Positions 35,581 to 45,525 of a stretch of DNA of 64,000 nucleotides are shown one piece after another. A program made the position numbers and the translations under genes. Below the pieces are notes generated by a model. The model saw only the letters and a program-made list of their open reading frames with translations, was not told where the DNA came from and did not search any database. Each line of letters starts with the position of its first letter. The first letter of the stretch is position 1. Source of the stretch: Erythrobacter fulvus (lineage in GTDB: Bacteria; Pseudomonadota; Alphaproteobacteria; Sphingomonadales; Sphingomonadaceae); contig NZ_JAQQXQ010000004.1 of assembly GCF_028595285.1 (NCBI RefSeq), forward strand, positions 124,001-188,000, in the 5' to 3' direction.

Positions 35581-36821
35581 CCCAGACCCCCACCGAAAAT
35601 TCCGCCGACAATGTCCGCCAGTTCACCGTGAACGAGGATGACGACGGCATCCGGCTCGACCGCTGGTTCAAGCGCAATCTGCCGCAGGTCGGCTTTGCCA
35701 CCGTGTCGCGCTGGGCGCGCACCGGGCAGATCCGGGTCGACGGCAAGCGCGCCAAGCCGGAAGATCGGCTGGCGGCGGGACAGGTGCTGCGCGTTCCGCC
35801 GGGCGGCGAGGACACTGCACCGCGCAAATCCGCTCCGCGCGTCCGCACGCTAAGCCCCGAACAGATCGCCGAGGCGCGGGACATGGTGATCCGCGAAACG
35901 CCCACCGCGATCGTGCTCAACAAACCCCCCGGCCTCGCCACGCAGGGCGGCAGCAAGACGACCAAGCATGTCGACGGCCTGCTGGATGCCTTCGTCACCG
36001 ATGAACGCACCCCGCGCCCGCGGCTGGTCCACCGGCTCGACAAGGATACCTCGGGCGTGCTGCTAATCGCGCGCACCCCGGGCAGCGCGGCGAGTTTCTC
36101 CAAACGCTTCGCCAGCCGCAGCGCGCGCAAGGTCTACTGGGCGCTGGTTGTCGGCGTGCCGCAGCTGGCCGAAGGCGTGATCGACGCGCCCCTCGCCAAG
36201 CAGCCGGGGACCGGCGGCGAGAAGATGCATATCGACGAGGAGAACGGCGCGGCGGCCAAGACCCGTTACCGCGTCGTCGACCGTGCGGGCCAGCGCGCGG
36301 CGTGGGTGGAGCTGGAACCGCTCACCGGACGCACCCACCAGCTGCGCGTCCACATGGCGGCAATCGGCCACCCGATCGTGGGCGACGGCAAGTATGGCGG
36401 GCAGGATGCCTTTCTGACCGGCGCTATCAGCCGCAAGATGCATCTCCACGCGCGGCGGTTGATCATCACCGAGCCCAAGGCCGGCGAAGGGGCCAAAAAC
36501 AAGGAGGGGGGAGGCAAGCTCGACGTGACTGCCGAACTGCCGCATCACTTCGCCGCCAGCATGGAAGCGCTGGGCTTCGATCCGTCGCTGTCCGACGCCT
36601 CTCCCTTGCGCGAAGAGACACCTGAGAAATCGGCGGAAGAGAAAAAGCAGGCCGCCCGCCGCCACTTCAAACAGGCGCGCAAGGAAACCCGCGCGCCCCG
36701 CCGCGCACGCGGAGCCGCTAATCCGAAAGCCAAGGCAAAGCCCAAACCCAAGGCCAAGCCCGGCCTGAAGGCGGGCAGCAAGCCCAAGCCAAAGGGCGGC
36801 AGCAAGGGCGCGCGGCGCTGA
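35577..36821 (+). CDS. RluA/RluC-type 23S rRNA pseudouridine synthase with Lys/Pro-rich tail
   Basis: A 414-residue enzyme: S4 RNA-binding domain (about 24-75), then the RluA catalytic domain with HRLDKDTSG (nucleophile D155) and GRTHQLRVHM. After about residue 345 comes a highly basic low-complexity tail ending in alternating Lys/Pro/Ala, about 65 residues beyond the usual end. It resembles RluC, which modifies 23S positions 955, 2504 and 2580, but the target is not certain. ATGA overlap with crcB; its last base is shared with the next start. Confidence 0.88.
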   Translation: MTQTPTENSADNVRQFTVNEDDDGIRLDRWFKRNLPQVGFATVSRWARTGQIRVDGKRAKPEDRLAAGQVLRVPPGGEDTAPRKSAPRVRTLSPEQIAEARDMVIRETPTAIVLNKPPGLATQGGSKTTKHVDGLLDAFVTDERTPRPRLVHRLDKDTSGVLLIARTPGSAASFSKRFASRSARKVYWALVVGVPQLAEGVIDAPLAKQPGTGGEKMHIDEENGAAAKTRYRVVDRAGQRAAWVELEPLTGRTHQLRVHMAAIGHPIVGDGKYGGQDAFLTGAISRKMHLHARRLIITEPKAGEGAKNKEGGGKLDVTAELPHHFAASMEALGFDPSLSDASPLREETPEKSAEEKKQAARRHFKQARKETRAPRRARGAANPKAKAKPKPKAKPGLKAGSKPKPKGGSKGARR

Positions 36822-37420
36822 TGCACCCCAATCCGCTCTTCCGCACCGATGACAGGGCGCTGTGCGACAGCCTGATCGATGAGATCGGTTTCGGCATGGT
36901 CTTCGCGCAGACGCCCGACGGGCCGCGCGTGGCGCATACTCCGCTCATCTCGACCGGCGATGGCGCGGTGCAGTTCCACCTTGCGCGCAGCAATGCGCTG
37001 ACCCCTTATCTCGACGGCGCAACCGCGCTGATCGTGGTCAATGGTCCGGACGGCTATGTCTCTCCGCGCTGGTACGAAAACCGCGACACCGTGCCGACGT
37101 GGGATTACGTCGCGCTTGAGCTAGAAGGCCGGGTCCAACGGATGGATGACGCAGCGCTCGAGGCCTTTCTGCACAAGGCCATCGCCAAGCATGAAAGCAA
37201 GCTTGGCGGGGAGCCGTGGCGGGCGGAAGAATCCTCAGAGAAGGTGTGGTCCGGGCTGTTCAAGGGCATTACCGGCTTCGCGATGGAGGTGACCGAGCGA
37301 CGCCCCACCTTCAAGCTATCGCAGAAGAAGTCTGCCGCCGAACGCGCCCGCATCGCCGGGGGGCTGGACGAGGCCGGGAAGGCCGCGCTTGCCCATCTGG
37401 TCAGGAGCTTTGCGACATGA
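36821..37420 (+). CDS. PaiB-family FMN-binding protein
   Basis: A 199-residue protein matching the PaiB/FMN-binding split-barrel family: MHPNPLFR, HLARSNALTPYLDGATALIVVNGPDGYVSPRWY, VPTWDYVALELEGR and IAKHESKL. Bacillus PaiB was described as a negative regulator of sporulation and protease genes; in other bacteria the role is unknown and the fold suggests flavin or heme binding. Overlaps the previous stop by one base (TGATG). Confidence 0.88.
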   Translation: MHPNPLFRTDDRALCDSLIDEIGFGMVFAQTPDGPRVAHTPLISTGDGAVQFHLARSNALTPYLDGATALIVVNGPDGYVSPRWYENRDTVPTWDYVALELEGRVQRMDDAALEAFLHKAIAKHESKLGGEPWRAEESSEKVWSGLFKGITGFAMEVTERRPTFKLSQKKSAAERARIAGGLDEAGKAALAHLVRSFAT

Positions 37421-38085
37421 GCGCGATGCGCCTCGCGGTGTTCGATTGCGACGGAACGCTGGTCGACGGGCAGGCCGATGTCTGCTGGGCGATGGACCGC
37501 GCCTTTGCCCGCGCGGGGCTGGCTGCGCCGGACACCGCGGCGGTGCGGCGCATCGTCGGCCTCAGCCTGCCTGCCGCCGTGCGCGCGCTTTCGCCCGATC
37601 TTTCCGACGAACAGAACCGCGCGGTGACCGAATTCTACCGCTCCAGCTTCCGGGCGCGGCGCGAGGAAGGCCTGCTGGACGAGCCGCTCTATGACGGTAT
37701 CGCCGAACTGCTGGCGGGGTTGCGCGACGCCGGGTGGAGCCTTGCGGTCGCCACCGGCAAGTCCGACCGCGGGCTCGCCGCCTGCCTTGCCACGCATGGC
37801 ATTGCCGATCTGTTCGTCTCGCTCCAGACTGCGGACCGCCACCCCTCCAAGCCCCACCCCGCGATGCTGGAAGCCGCACTGTTCGAAGCCGGGGCGCAGC
37901 CGCATGAAGCGGTGATGATCGGCGATACCAGCTTCGACATGCTGATGGCCCGCAGCGCCGGAGTGCGCGGACTGGGCGTGGCGTGGGGCTATCACGCCCC
38001 GGCAGAACTCATCGCAAGCGGCGCTGTGAGCGTCGCCGAAAGCGTCGCGGCACTCGAACGCGCGCTGGAGGAGGCGCTGCCATGA
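37417..38085 (+). CDS. HAD-superfamily phosphatase (phosphoglycolate phosphatase-like)
   Basis: A 222-residue HAD hydrolase. Motif I D10-x-D12 (FDCDGTLVD), motif II region VATGKSDRG, motif III K (HPSKPHP), motif IV GDTSFDMLMA. The helical cap belongs to the Gph type. It probably dephosphorylates a small sugar phosphate, but the substrate is not determined. Start overlaps the paiB-like stop by 4 nt. Confidence 0.88.
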   Translation: MSAMRLAVFDCDGTLVDGQADVCWAMDRAFARAGLAAPDTAAVRRIVGLSLPAAVRALSPDLSDEQNRAVTEFYRSSFRARREEGLLDEPLYDGIAELLAGLRDAGWSLAVATGKSDRGLAACLATHGIADLFVSLQTADRHPSKPHPAMLEAALFEAGAQPHEAVMIGDTSFDMLMARSAGVRGLGVAWGYHAPAELIASGAVSVAESVAALERALEEALP

Positions 38086-38321
38086 ACCGGCAGTCCCGCG
38101 AAGCGGTCGAACGCCAGGCGCGGCAACGCTTCATCATCCTCAACGCGCTGCGCTTCGGCGGGATCGTGATGGTGATGTTCGGCTTTGCCATCGTGCGCGG
38201 GTTGATCGACCTGCCCTGGGCACTGGGTGCGGGATTGGCAGTGATCGGGATGCTCGAATTCTTCTTCCTGCCGCGCTTCATCGCGCGCAGCTGGAATGCC
38301 GGAGACGGAAGCAGGAAATGA
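38082..38321 (+). CDS. Small two-helix membrane protein
   Basis: A 79-residue protein: a charged N-terminus (NRQSREAVERQARQR), two hydrophobic segments (about 19-40 and 46-66, the second containing MLEFFFLPRF) and a short basic end. No family recognised with certainty. It overlaps both neighbours by 4 nt (ATGA), so it is translated as part of the operon with the HAD phosphatase and ATP12. Confidence 0.75.
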   Translation: MNRQSREAVERQARQRFIILNALRFGGIVMVMFGFAIVRGLIDLPWALGAGLAVIGMLEFFFLPRFIARSWNAGDGSRK

Positions 38322-39034
38322 TCCGCAGGTTCTACAAGGACGTGACGCTCGGGGAGGTACCGGGCGCCCAAACCCTCGGGTATCAAGTGTTGCTCGACGG
38401 GCGCGGCGTGAAAACCGTGGGCGGCGCGGCGCAACTGGTGCCGACGCAGGGCTTGGGCGAGGCACTGGCAGCCGAATGGCGGCGGCAGGGCGAAAAGATC
38501 GACCCCAAAAGCCTGCCGCTGCGCGACATGGCGGATTATGCGATCGACGTTGTCGCCTCCGATCCGGTAACGATTGCCGCCGGTCTGATCGCCTATGCCG
38601 AAACCGATACGCTGTGCTACCGCGCCGATCCTGACGAGCCGCTGCACGCCCGCCAGCAGGCCGTGTGGGAGCCGCTGCTCTCCGCTTTCGAGGCCGCGCA
38701 CGGCATCACGCTGGTGCGGGTCAGCGGCGTGCTCCACCGCCCGCAGCCGCCCGAAACGCTGGCGACATTGCAGACGAAACTGACGACGCTTGATCCCTTC
38801 GCGCTGGCAGGGGTGGAGGCGATGACCAAGCTCGCCGCCTCGCTCGTCACTGCACTAGCCGCGCTCGACGCGGCTGACGGGGAAGAACCGCTGGCGCTGT
38901 GGCAGGCGGCCTGTCTCGAAGAGGAATGGCAGGCCGAGCTATGGGGCCGCGACGAAGAGGCAGAGGAACGCCGTGCCCGGCGCGAGGCCGATTTCCTGCG
39001 TGCCTGCGGCTTTGCGCGGCTGGCGCGTTGCTGA
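38318..39034 (+). CDS. ATP12 family F1-ATPase assembly chaperone
   Basis: A 238-residue protein with the ATP12 pattern: FYKDVTLGE, LLDGRGVKT, LGEALAAEW, LRDMADYAIDVV, DTLCYRAD and RQQAVWEPLL. In mitochondria Atp12 chaperones the F1 alpha subunit; the alphaproteobacterial homologues presumably do the same. Last gene of the six-gene operon. Confidence 0.92.
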   Translation: MIRRFYKDVTLGEVPGAQTLGYQVLLDGRGVKTVGGAAQLVPTQGLGEALAAEWRRQGEKIDPKSLPLRDMADYAIDVVASDPVTIAAGLIAYAETDTLCYRADPDEPLHARQQAVWEPLLSAFEAAHGITLVRVSGVLHRPQPPETLATLQTKLTTLDPFALAGVEAMTKLAASLVTALAALDAADGEEPLALWQAACLEEEWQAELWGRDEEAEERRARREADFLRACGFARLARC

Positions 39035-39062
39035 GGGTCAGACCGCCCGCCCCGTCAAGCGT

Positions 39063-39665
39063 TCAATTCACAACCCACTCCGCCGCCTCGCCCGCGACCT
39101 GATTGGCTACCCGGTTGAGCGCCGCGCCCACTGCGCGCGCTTCTGGCGGAATGCCGCTTTCGCGCGCTTCGAAACGGCGGGTGGTGGCATTGCCCTCGCC
39201 ATCCACGCGGATCGCGTCATAACGCACCACAACCGACGAGGTGGACGCATCATAGCCCATGTCGATCAGCGTGCCGCGCAAGGTCGTGGTAGCGAGCGCC
39301 ACGGTCTCGTCCCCGTCAAGCACCAGCGCCGCGCCGCCGCTTTTGGCGCGCAAGGTCTCGCCCAGCAGGTGGCGGAACAGGCGCGCGGGCTTTTCCACCC
39401 AGAAGGCATCCTGAAGATAGGCGAGTTCGGTGTCGGACACCTGCACCGGCACGCGCAGCACATCGAGCTTGGCCGGGGCGTCGAGCGCCAGCACCGCGAT
39501 CACCTTGCGATCGGGCGCGGCGGCGGCGCCGCTGCCGACGGGCGCACGCTCTGTGGGGCTGAGGGTCAGCAGGCTTTCGGGCGGGGGGCCGCCAAGGCTG
39601 ATGCAGCCTGAAAGCCCCAGCGCCAGCAACGCCGGCGCGGCAATCCGCCTGGCAAGATTCGTCAT
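39063..39665 (-). CDS. ABC-type transport auxiliary lipoprotein (LptE/PqiC-like)
   Basis: A 200-residue lipoprotein with a clear lipobox (LGLSGC, lipidated C21) and the ABC_trans_aux domain (VIAVLALDAPAKLDVLRVPVQ, LAYLQDAFWVEKPARLF). Such lipoproteins accompany MCE (Mla/Pqi/Mce) lipid transporters. ATG 39665 gives the best signal peptide; in-frame GTG 39695 overlapping the mlaD stop (GTGA) and ATG 39686 are alternatives. Last gene of the mla-like operon. Confidence 0.87.
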   Translation of the reverse strand: MTNLARRIAAPALLALGLSGCISLGGPPPESLLTLSPTERAPVGSGAAAAPDRKVIAVLALDAPAKLDVLRVPVQVSDTELAYLQDAFWVEKPARLFRHLLGETLRAKSGGAALVLDGDETVALATTTLRGTLIDMGYDASTSSVVVRYDAIRVDGEGNATTRRFEARESGIPPEARAVGAALNRVANQVAGEAAEWVVN

Positions 39666-39691
39666 GCCTTTGTGCTTCACGGCCATATCCT

Positions 39692-40639
39692 TCACGGCTT
39701 GTAATCCGGCAGCGCCTTGCCACCCACCAGCGCGCCCGCGCCTTCGCTTTCGAGCTTTTCGGTGATCGAACGCAGCGCACGGCTGGTAGCGCGCAGATCC
39801 TGCAAGGTCGCCTCGGCATTGGGCAGCGTGCTTTCGCGCAGCTGCTTGGCCGCCGGACGCGTATCCTCCAGCGTCGCCGCCAGCGATGCCGCCGCGGCAT
39901 TGGCGGAACGCAGTGTCGCGCGCAGTTCGGCGGCGAGCGGCTTGCCCTCGTCATTCACGAGCTTTTCGGTGGTGAGCGTCAGTTTCTCGATCGAATCGAG
40001 CGTCTGGTTGAATTCCTCGAGCGTGGTCTGGAACTGTTCGAGATTGGCGACCAGCGCCGGGGTCGCCTCGGCGAGGCCGCCCGACAGGCGGTTGGTGTTG
40101 CGCAGAATTCCGGCAATCTCCTGCTGGTTTTCCGGCCCGAGGATGGTGTTCAGTTGTTCGGTCAGCGTCGTCAGCCGTTCGAGCAGGAGCGGCGCGTTGG
40201 CGACGATTTCGCCAAAGCCCCCGCGCCCCGGCGGGATGACCGGGCGGCCTTCGGGACAGGCGGTGGTTTCGCAGGTGATCGGCGGTGCATCCTTGCGCGC
40301 GCCGTCCAGCAGGATGGTGGACACCCCGGTGAAGCTTGCCTGGATGGTCGCCTGCGTGCCGACCAGGATCGGCACATCGTCGCGCACCTTGATCCGCACC
40401 CGGACGAATTCGGGATTGCCGTCAGCCAGCGAGATTTCCTTCACCTGCCCCACCGGAACCCCGGCAAAGCTGACTTCGCTGCCATTGGCGAGGCCCGACA
40501 CCGACTGGGCATAGAAGATGTCGTATTCATCCTGTTCGCCCTGCCCCAGCCGCGCGATCCAGACGATGAACGCCGCCAGCCCCGCCAGCAGCACCAGCGT
40601 TACCGCACCGACCCAGAGATGGTTCGCTCTCGTTTCCAT
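39692..40639 (-). CDS. mlaD: MlaD-type MCE domain lipid-binding protein
   Basis: A 315-residue protein with an N-terminal helix (about 9-29), one MCE domain (about 38-118; VSGLANGSEVSFAGVPVGQVKEI, TGVSTILLDGA) and a long helical C-terminal part of repeated Leu/Thr/Glu heptads. It is larger than E. coli MlaD (183 residues) and resembles alphaproteobacterial MlaD forms whose helices may build a periplasmic tunnel. It acts with MlaE and MlaF in phospholipid movement between membranes. Confidence 0.88.
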   Translation of the reverse strand: METRANHLWVGAVTLVLLAGLAAFIVWIARLGQGEQDEYDIFYAQSVSGLANGSEVSFAGVPVGQVKEISLADGNPEFVRVRIKVRDDVPILVGTQATIQASFTGVSTILLDGARKDAPPITCETTACPEGRPVIPPGRGGFGEIVANAPLLLERLTTLTEQLNTILGPENQQEIAGILRNTNRLSGGLAEATPALVANLEQFQTTLEEFNQTLDSIEKLTLTTEKLVNDEGKPLAAELRATLRSANAAAASLAATLEDTRPAAKQLRESTLPNAEATLQDLRATSRALRSITEKLESEGAGALVGGKALPDYKP

Positions 40640-40691
40640 GTGCGTTCCCTATGAAGCCCGCCGGGCGATGATGTCCAACATTCTCTCGCCC

Positions 40692-41498
40692 TTATCCTTT
40701 CGCGCGCTCGTGCGAGGCCCTGGCCGCACGGCCGCGCGGGCCATTGAAATATTCCTCGATCCACGGATGTCCGGTCGCGATCAGTTCGGGGATCGTGCCG
40801 ACCGCGATGATCTTCTTTTCGGCGATCACCGCCACCCGGTCGCAGATCTCGTAAAGCGTATCGAGATCATGGGTGATGAGGAACACGGTGAGGCCCAGCG
40901 TTTCCTTAAGCTCGCGGGTCAGGCGGTCAAACTTGGCCGCGCCGATCGGGTCGAGCCCGGCGGTCGGCTCGTCAAGGAACAGCAGTTCCGGATCGAGCGC
41001 CAGCGCCCGCGCCAGCCCTGCGCGTTTCTTCATCCCGCCCGACAATTCGGACGGATATTTGGCCACCGCGCTATCGGGCAGGCCCGACAAGATCACCTTG
41101 TAACGCGCGATCTCGGCGCGCAGCACGGGATCGAGATCGGGATAGAACTGCTTCAATGCGACTTCGACGTTCTCGCCCACCGTCAGGGTTGAGAACAGCG
41201 CGCCGCCCTGGAACAGCACACCCCAGCGGCAGCGCACCCCGATATTGCTGTCGGGATCGATGTCGGTGATGTTTCTGCCCAACACCTCCACCCGTCCGGC
41301 GCTGGGGCGCTGCAAGCCGATGATCGATCGCATCAGCACCGATTTGCCGCTACCCGATCCGCCCACCACGCCAAGGATTTCGCCACGCCGCACGGTCAGG
41401 TCGAGGTTCTCGTGGACCACGAAATCGCCGAAACGGTTGGCCAGCCCTTCGACCACGATCGGGGGCGGTTCGTCGGGGGAATGATAATGTCCGCTCAT
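40692..41498 (-). CDS. mlaF: MlaF-type ABC ATPase
   Basis: A 268-residue ATPase with intact Walker A (GGSGSGKS, about 46-53), LSGGM signature, Walker B LLFLDEPTAGLDP and switch His (ITHD). It powers the MCE lipid transporter. ATG 41498 (MSGHYHS) overlaps the mlaE stop by one base. The nearby degenerate ABC protein at 23045 lacks exactly these motifs. Confidence 0.93.
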   Translation of the reverse strand: MSGHYHSPDEPPPIVVEGLANRFGDFVVHENLDLTVRRGEILGVVGGSGSGKSVLMRSIIGLQRPSAGRVEVLGRNITDIDPDSNIGVRCRWGVLFQGGALFSTLTVGENVEVALKQFYPDLDPVLRAEIARYKVILSGLPDSAVAKYPSELSGGMKKRAGLARALALDPELLFLDEPTAGLDPIGAAKFDRLTRELKETLGLTVFLITHDLDTLYEICDRVAVIAEKKIIAVGTIPELIATGHPWIEEYFNGPRGRAARASHERAKG

Positions 41499-42610
41499 CA
41501 GCCCCAGCCCACTTCGGTAAAGAACACCGCGAAGAACGCGTCGAGCACGATCACCGCGAAAATGGCAGAGACCACCGCCATGGTCGTGCGGCGGCCGACT
41601 TCCTCGGAATTGCCGCGCACTTGCAACCCGTTGTAACAGCCCGCCAGCCCGACGATCAGCCCGAACACCGGCGCCTTGATCAGGCCAACCCACAGATCGT
41701 GCGTCGGCACCACGTCGTGAATCCGGTCAAGGAAGGTCCAGAACGGGATGCCCAGCGTCAGGTCGCCCACCACTGCCCCGCCGACAATCGCCACGACCGA
41801 GGCATAGAAGCCCAGCAGCACCATCATTAAAGTCGCCGCGACGATTCGCGGGATCACCAGCACCTCGATCGGTGAGATGCCGATGGTGCGCATCGCGTCG
41901 ATTTCCTCGGTCAGCTTCATCGTGCCGAGCTGCGCGGCAAAGGCGCTGCCCGAACGGCCTGCGACCATGATCGCGGTCATCAGCACGCCCAGCTCGCGCA
42001 GGGTGATACGCCCGACGAGATTGACGGTCAGCGCCTCGGCCCCGAATTGTTCGAGCTGCACCGAGCCTTGCTGGGCAATCACGATGCCGATCAGGAAGCT
42101 CATCAGCCCGATGATCGGCAGCGCGGTGACGCCGACCAGTTCCATCTGGTGCACCAGCGCCTTGAACGGAAAGCGCGTCGGGTGGCGGATCAGGCTGCCG
42201 ACCCCGATCAGGATCTGCCCGAAAAAGCCGACCACGCCGTAAAGGCCCGAGCGCCCGGCATAGACCTTTTCGCCCAGCGCCACCGGCACGCGTTCCCACA
42301 CCGGCAGACGATCAGGGCCGATATCGCTGCTTGCCTCGATCCCGCGGACTGCGCCCAGCAGACGCTGCGCCGCCTCGCTCGCACCGGTGATCTCGGCATC
42401 ATGCGCGCGGGCGAATTGCAGCACCACCCATGCGCCGACCGTGTCGATATCGTCGACATCGGACAGGTCGACCGCCGCCACCGGGCCGGAAAGGGTTTGC
42501 AGCGCGCGCTCGAACGGGCCGATCGCGGCCAGCGTTAGCTGACCCGACAGCACCAGCCGGGAATGTCCCGCGCCGTCTTCCACCAGCGAATATTGCGCGG
42601 CTTCCTCCAT
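41498..42610 (-). CDS. mlaE: MlaE-type permease with N-terminal STAS domain
   Basis: A 370-residue protein. Residues 1-95 form a STAS-like domain ([36 protein letters not shown]), equivalent to the separate MlaB of E. coli. The rest is the MlaE permease ([49 protein letters not shown]). ATG 42610 is chosen over a TTG 9 nt upstream. Operon order E-F-D-lipoprotein; no mlaC is in the window. Confidence 0.9.
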   Translation of the reverse strand: MEEAAQYSLVEDGAGHSRLVLSGQLTLAAIGPFERALQTLSGPVAAVDLSDVDDIDTVGAWVVLQFARAHDAEITGASEAAQRLLGAVRGIEASSDIGPDRLPVWERVPVALGEKVYAGRSGLYGVVGFFGQILIGVGSLIRHPTRFPFKALVHQMELVGVTALPIIGLMSFLIGIVIAQQGSVQLEQFGAEALTVNLVGRITLRELGVLMTAIMVAGRSGSAFAAQLGTMKLTEEIDAMRTIGISPIEVLVIPRIVAATLMMVLLGFYASVVAIVGGAVVGDLTLGIPFWTFLDRIHDVVPTHDLWVGLIKAPVFGLIVGLAGCYNGLQVRGNSEEVGRRTTMAVVSAIFAVIVLDAFFAVFFTEVGWG

Positions 42611-42729
42611 TACGAGCAAGCTATGGGGAGATTTTCGGCCTTCGACAAGGCTCTCGCGCAGGGTTCGGGCGCGCCTGCGCGTCTTGTCCGTTGCATCGCA
42701 GCATCGCTGCTGGCATGGCGCGGCCCATC

Positions 42730-45462
42730 ATGAGCAACACTTTGCCCACCACCTTCGACCCCGCCGAAATCGAGGCGCGCTGGTATGCCCACTGGGAAGC
42801 GAACGGCCTGTTCCGTCCCGAACGCCCCGACGCGGAAGCCTTCACCATCGTCAACCCGCCGCCGAACGTCACCGGCTCGCTGCACATCGGCCACGCGCTC
42901 GACAACACGTTGCAGGACGTGGTGGTGCGCTATGAACGCCTGCGGGGCAAGGATGCGCTGTGGGTGGTCGGCACCGATCACGCAGGCATCGCCACGCAGA
43001 TGGTGGTCGAACGCCAGCTGGAGGCGCGGCAGGACAAGCGCACCAATTACAGCCGCGAGGATTTCGTGGCGAAAGTGTGGGAGTGGAAGGCCGAAAGCGG
43101 CGGCACCATCACCAACCAGCTGCGCCGTCTGGGCTGTTCGATGGACTGGAGCCGCGAACAGTTCACCATGGACCCGCACTTCACCCGCGCGGTGATCAAG
43201 ACCTTCGTCGATCTCTACAACGACGGCCTCATTTACCGCGACAAGCGACTGGTGAACTGGGACCCGAAGCTGAAGACCGCGATTTCCGATCTTGAGGTCG
43301 AACAGCAGACGCTGGCAGGCAGCTTCTGGCACTTCAAATATCCGTTGGCTGACGGGGTCACCCTGCCCGACGGGCGCGATTATCTCGAAGTGGCGACCAC
43401 CCGTCCCGAAACCATGCTGGCCGACATGGCCGTGGCGGTGAACCCGGCGGACGAACGCTATGCCAGCGTTGTCGGCAAGCATGTGATCCTGCCGCTGACC
43501 GGCCGCCGTATTCCGGTGATCGCCGACGAGCACGCTGATCCCGAACTGGGAAGCGGCTGCGTCAAGATCACGCCGGGCCATGATTTCAACGACTTCGAAG
43601 TCGGCAAGCGGGCGGGAATCGCAGCGGGCGAGATGCTCAACATGCTCGATGCCGAAGCGAACGTGTGCCAGACTGCAGACGGGCTGGTGCCGGAGGAATT
43701 CCTCGGCCTGCACCGGTTCAAGCGTGACGGCGTCGACGGCGCACGCGAGCTGGTTGTCCGGCGGATGAAGGAACAGGGCTTCCTCATCCCGCACATCACC
43801 AGGGGCAAGGACGGCGAGGAAATCGAACACGACGCCGAACCGCGCCAGATCGCGACGCCTTTCGGTGATCGCGGCGGCGTGGTGATCGAGCCGTGGCTGA
43901 CCGACCAGTGGTATGTGAACGCAGCGGAACTGGCGAAGAAGCCGATCGCGGCGGTGAAGTCCGGCGAAATCCAGATCGTGCCCAAGACGTGGGAAAAGAC
44001 CTTCTTCAACTGGATGGAAAACATCCAGCCCTGGTGCGTCAGCCGCCAGCTGTGGTGGGGGCACCGGATTCCGGCGTGGTTCGCCGATGATGGCCGTTGC
44101 TTCGTGGCCGAAGACGAGGCTGCCGCGCAGGCGCTGGCCGGGGAAGGCGTCAAACTCACGCAGGACGAGGACGTCCTCGACACGTGGTTCTCTAGCGCGC
44201 TGTGGCCCTTCGCCACGCTCGGCTGGCCGGAGAGCGATGCGCCGCTGCTCCAGAAACACTTCCCCAACAGCCTGCTGATCTCCGGCTTCGACATCCTGTT
44301 CTTCTGGGATGCGCGCATGATGATGATGGGCTTCTACAACATGGGGCAGAAGCCCTGGGACAAGCTCTATCTCCACGGCCTTGTGCGTGCCGCCGACGGC
44401 GCAAAGATGTCGAAGTCCAAGGGCAACGTCGTCGATCCGCTTGGCCTGATCGACCAGTACGGGGCGGACGCGCTGCGGTTCTTCATGGCGGCGATGGAAA
44501 GCCAGGGCCGCGACATCAAGATGGATGAAAAGCGGGTCGAAGGGTATCGCAACTTCGCCACCAAGCTGTGGAACGCGGCGCGTTTCTGCCAGTCCAACGG
44601 CATCGGTGCGTCCTCCACGATCAAGGCCCCGCCCGCGCGGCTTGCCGCCAACCAGTGGATCATCGGCGAGGTGCAGGCCTGCGTCGGTGAAATCGAACGC
44701 GCCATGGCCGATCTGCGCTTCGATGCGGCGGCCAATGCGATCTACCAGTTCACCTGGAGCAAGTTCTGCGATTGGTATCTCGAACTGATCAAGCCGCTCT
44801 TTAACGGGGATGCCGACAGCCCGCCTGCGGTGGAAACCCGCGAAGTGGCCGGCTGGGCGCTCGACCAGATCCTCGTCATGCTGCACCCCTTCATGCCCTT
44901 CATAACCGAAGAGCTGTGGCACAAGCTGGGCGCGCGGCCTTACGAACTGATCCTTGCGCAGTGGCCGGCGCCGCAAGCGGAAGTGAGCAAGGAAGCGACC
45001 GACGCCATTGACTGGGTGATCGACCTCACCACCAACACCCGCTCGGCGAAGAACGAACTCCGCATCGCGCCGGGGGCAAAGCTGGCGGCGTGGCTCGCTG
45101 CTCCGTCAGACGTCGCTGCGCGCACCATCGAACGCTCCAGCGCCGCGATCGAGCGTCTGGCGCGCCTTGCGCCGGTGACGATCGGCGAAGCTCCCGCAGG
45201 CCCGGCCATGCAGGTCACCGCGGGCGAGGACGTGTTCATCGTGCCGCTCGAAGGGGTCGTCGATATCGCCGCCGAAAAGGCCCGGCTCGAAAAGGCGCTG
45301 GCGACCAGCACCAAGGAAGCCAAGAGCCTTGAAGGCCGCCTGTCCAACGCCGCCTTTGTCGAGAAAGCCAAACCCGAAGCAGTCGAAAAAGCCCGCGCCG
45401 ATCTCGCCCACCACCAGGGCGAAGTCGAACGGCTGACATCGGCGCTGGCGCGGCTGGGCTAA
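42730..45462 (+). CDS. valS: Valyl-tRNA synthetase
   Basis: A 910-residue class I synthetase with [15 protein letters not shown] (HIGH motif), the editing domain ([17 protein letters not shown]), KMSKSKGN, and a C-terminal coiled coil ([20 protein letters not shown]) typical of ValRS. It charges tRNA-Val. ATG 42730 ([11 protein letters not shown]) is chosen; an in-frame ATG at 42715 is possible. Confidence 0.97.
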   Translation: MSNTLPTTFDPAEIEARWYAHWEANGLFRPERPDAEAFTIVNPPPNVTGSLHIGHALDNTLQDVVVRYERLRGKDALWVVGTDHAGIATQMVVERQLEARQDKRTNYSREDFVAKVWEWKAESGGTITNQLRRLGCSMDWSREQFTMDPHFTRAVIKTFVDLYNDGLIYRDKRLVNWDPKLKTAISDLEVEQQTLAGSFWHFKYPLADGVTLPDGRDYLEVATTRPETMLADMAVAVNPADERYASVVGKHVILPLTGRRIPVIADEHADPELGSGCVKITPGHDFNDFEVGKRAGIAAGEMLNMLDAEANVCQTADGLVPEEFLGLHRFKRDGVDGARELVVRRMKEQGFLIPHITRGKDGEEIEHDAEPRQIATPFGDRGGVVIEPWLTDQWYVNAAELAKKPIAAVKSGEIQIVPKTWEKTFFNWMENIQPWCVSRQLWWGHRIPAWFADDGRCFVAEDEAAAQALAGEGVKLTQDEDVLDTWFSSALWPFATLGWPESDAPLLQKHFPNSLLISGFDILFFWDARMMMMGFYNMGQKPWDKLYLHGLVRAADGAKMSKSKGNVVDPLGLIDQYGADALRFFMAAMESQGRDIKMDEKRVEGYRNFATKLWNAARFCQSNGIGASSTIKAPPARLAANQWIIGEVQACVGEIERAMADLRFDAAANAIYQFTWSKFCDWYLELIKPLFNGDADSPPAVETREVAGWALDQILVMLHPFMPFITEELWHKLGARPYELILAQWPAPQAEVSKEATDAIDWVIDLTTNTRSAKNELRIAPGAKLAAWLAAPSDVAARTIERSSAAIERLARLAPVTIGEAPAGPAMQVTAGEDVFIVPLEGVVDIAAEKARLEKALATSTKEAKSLEGRLSNAAFVEKAKPEAVEKARADLAHHQGEVERLTSALARLG

Positions 45463-45488
45463 AGGCGCAAACCAGCGCAACAGATTGG

Positions 45489-45515
45489 CGCCGCGCCCGC
45501 TTTCAGGACGCGGCG
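45489..45515. terminator. Weak hairpin between convergent valS and amidohydrolase
   Basis: CGCCGCG and CGCGGCG form a 7-bp stem around a 13-nt loop. There is no T-run, so a terminator role is only suggested by its place between convergent genes. Confidence 0.3.
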
Positions 45516-45525
45516 AACCGGCCGG

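Noticed and set aside
42610..44976. A 788-codon open frame antisense to valS
   Set aside because: Low-complexity Arg/His/Ala translation and complete overlap with an unmistakable synthetase gene.
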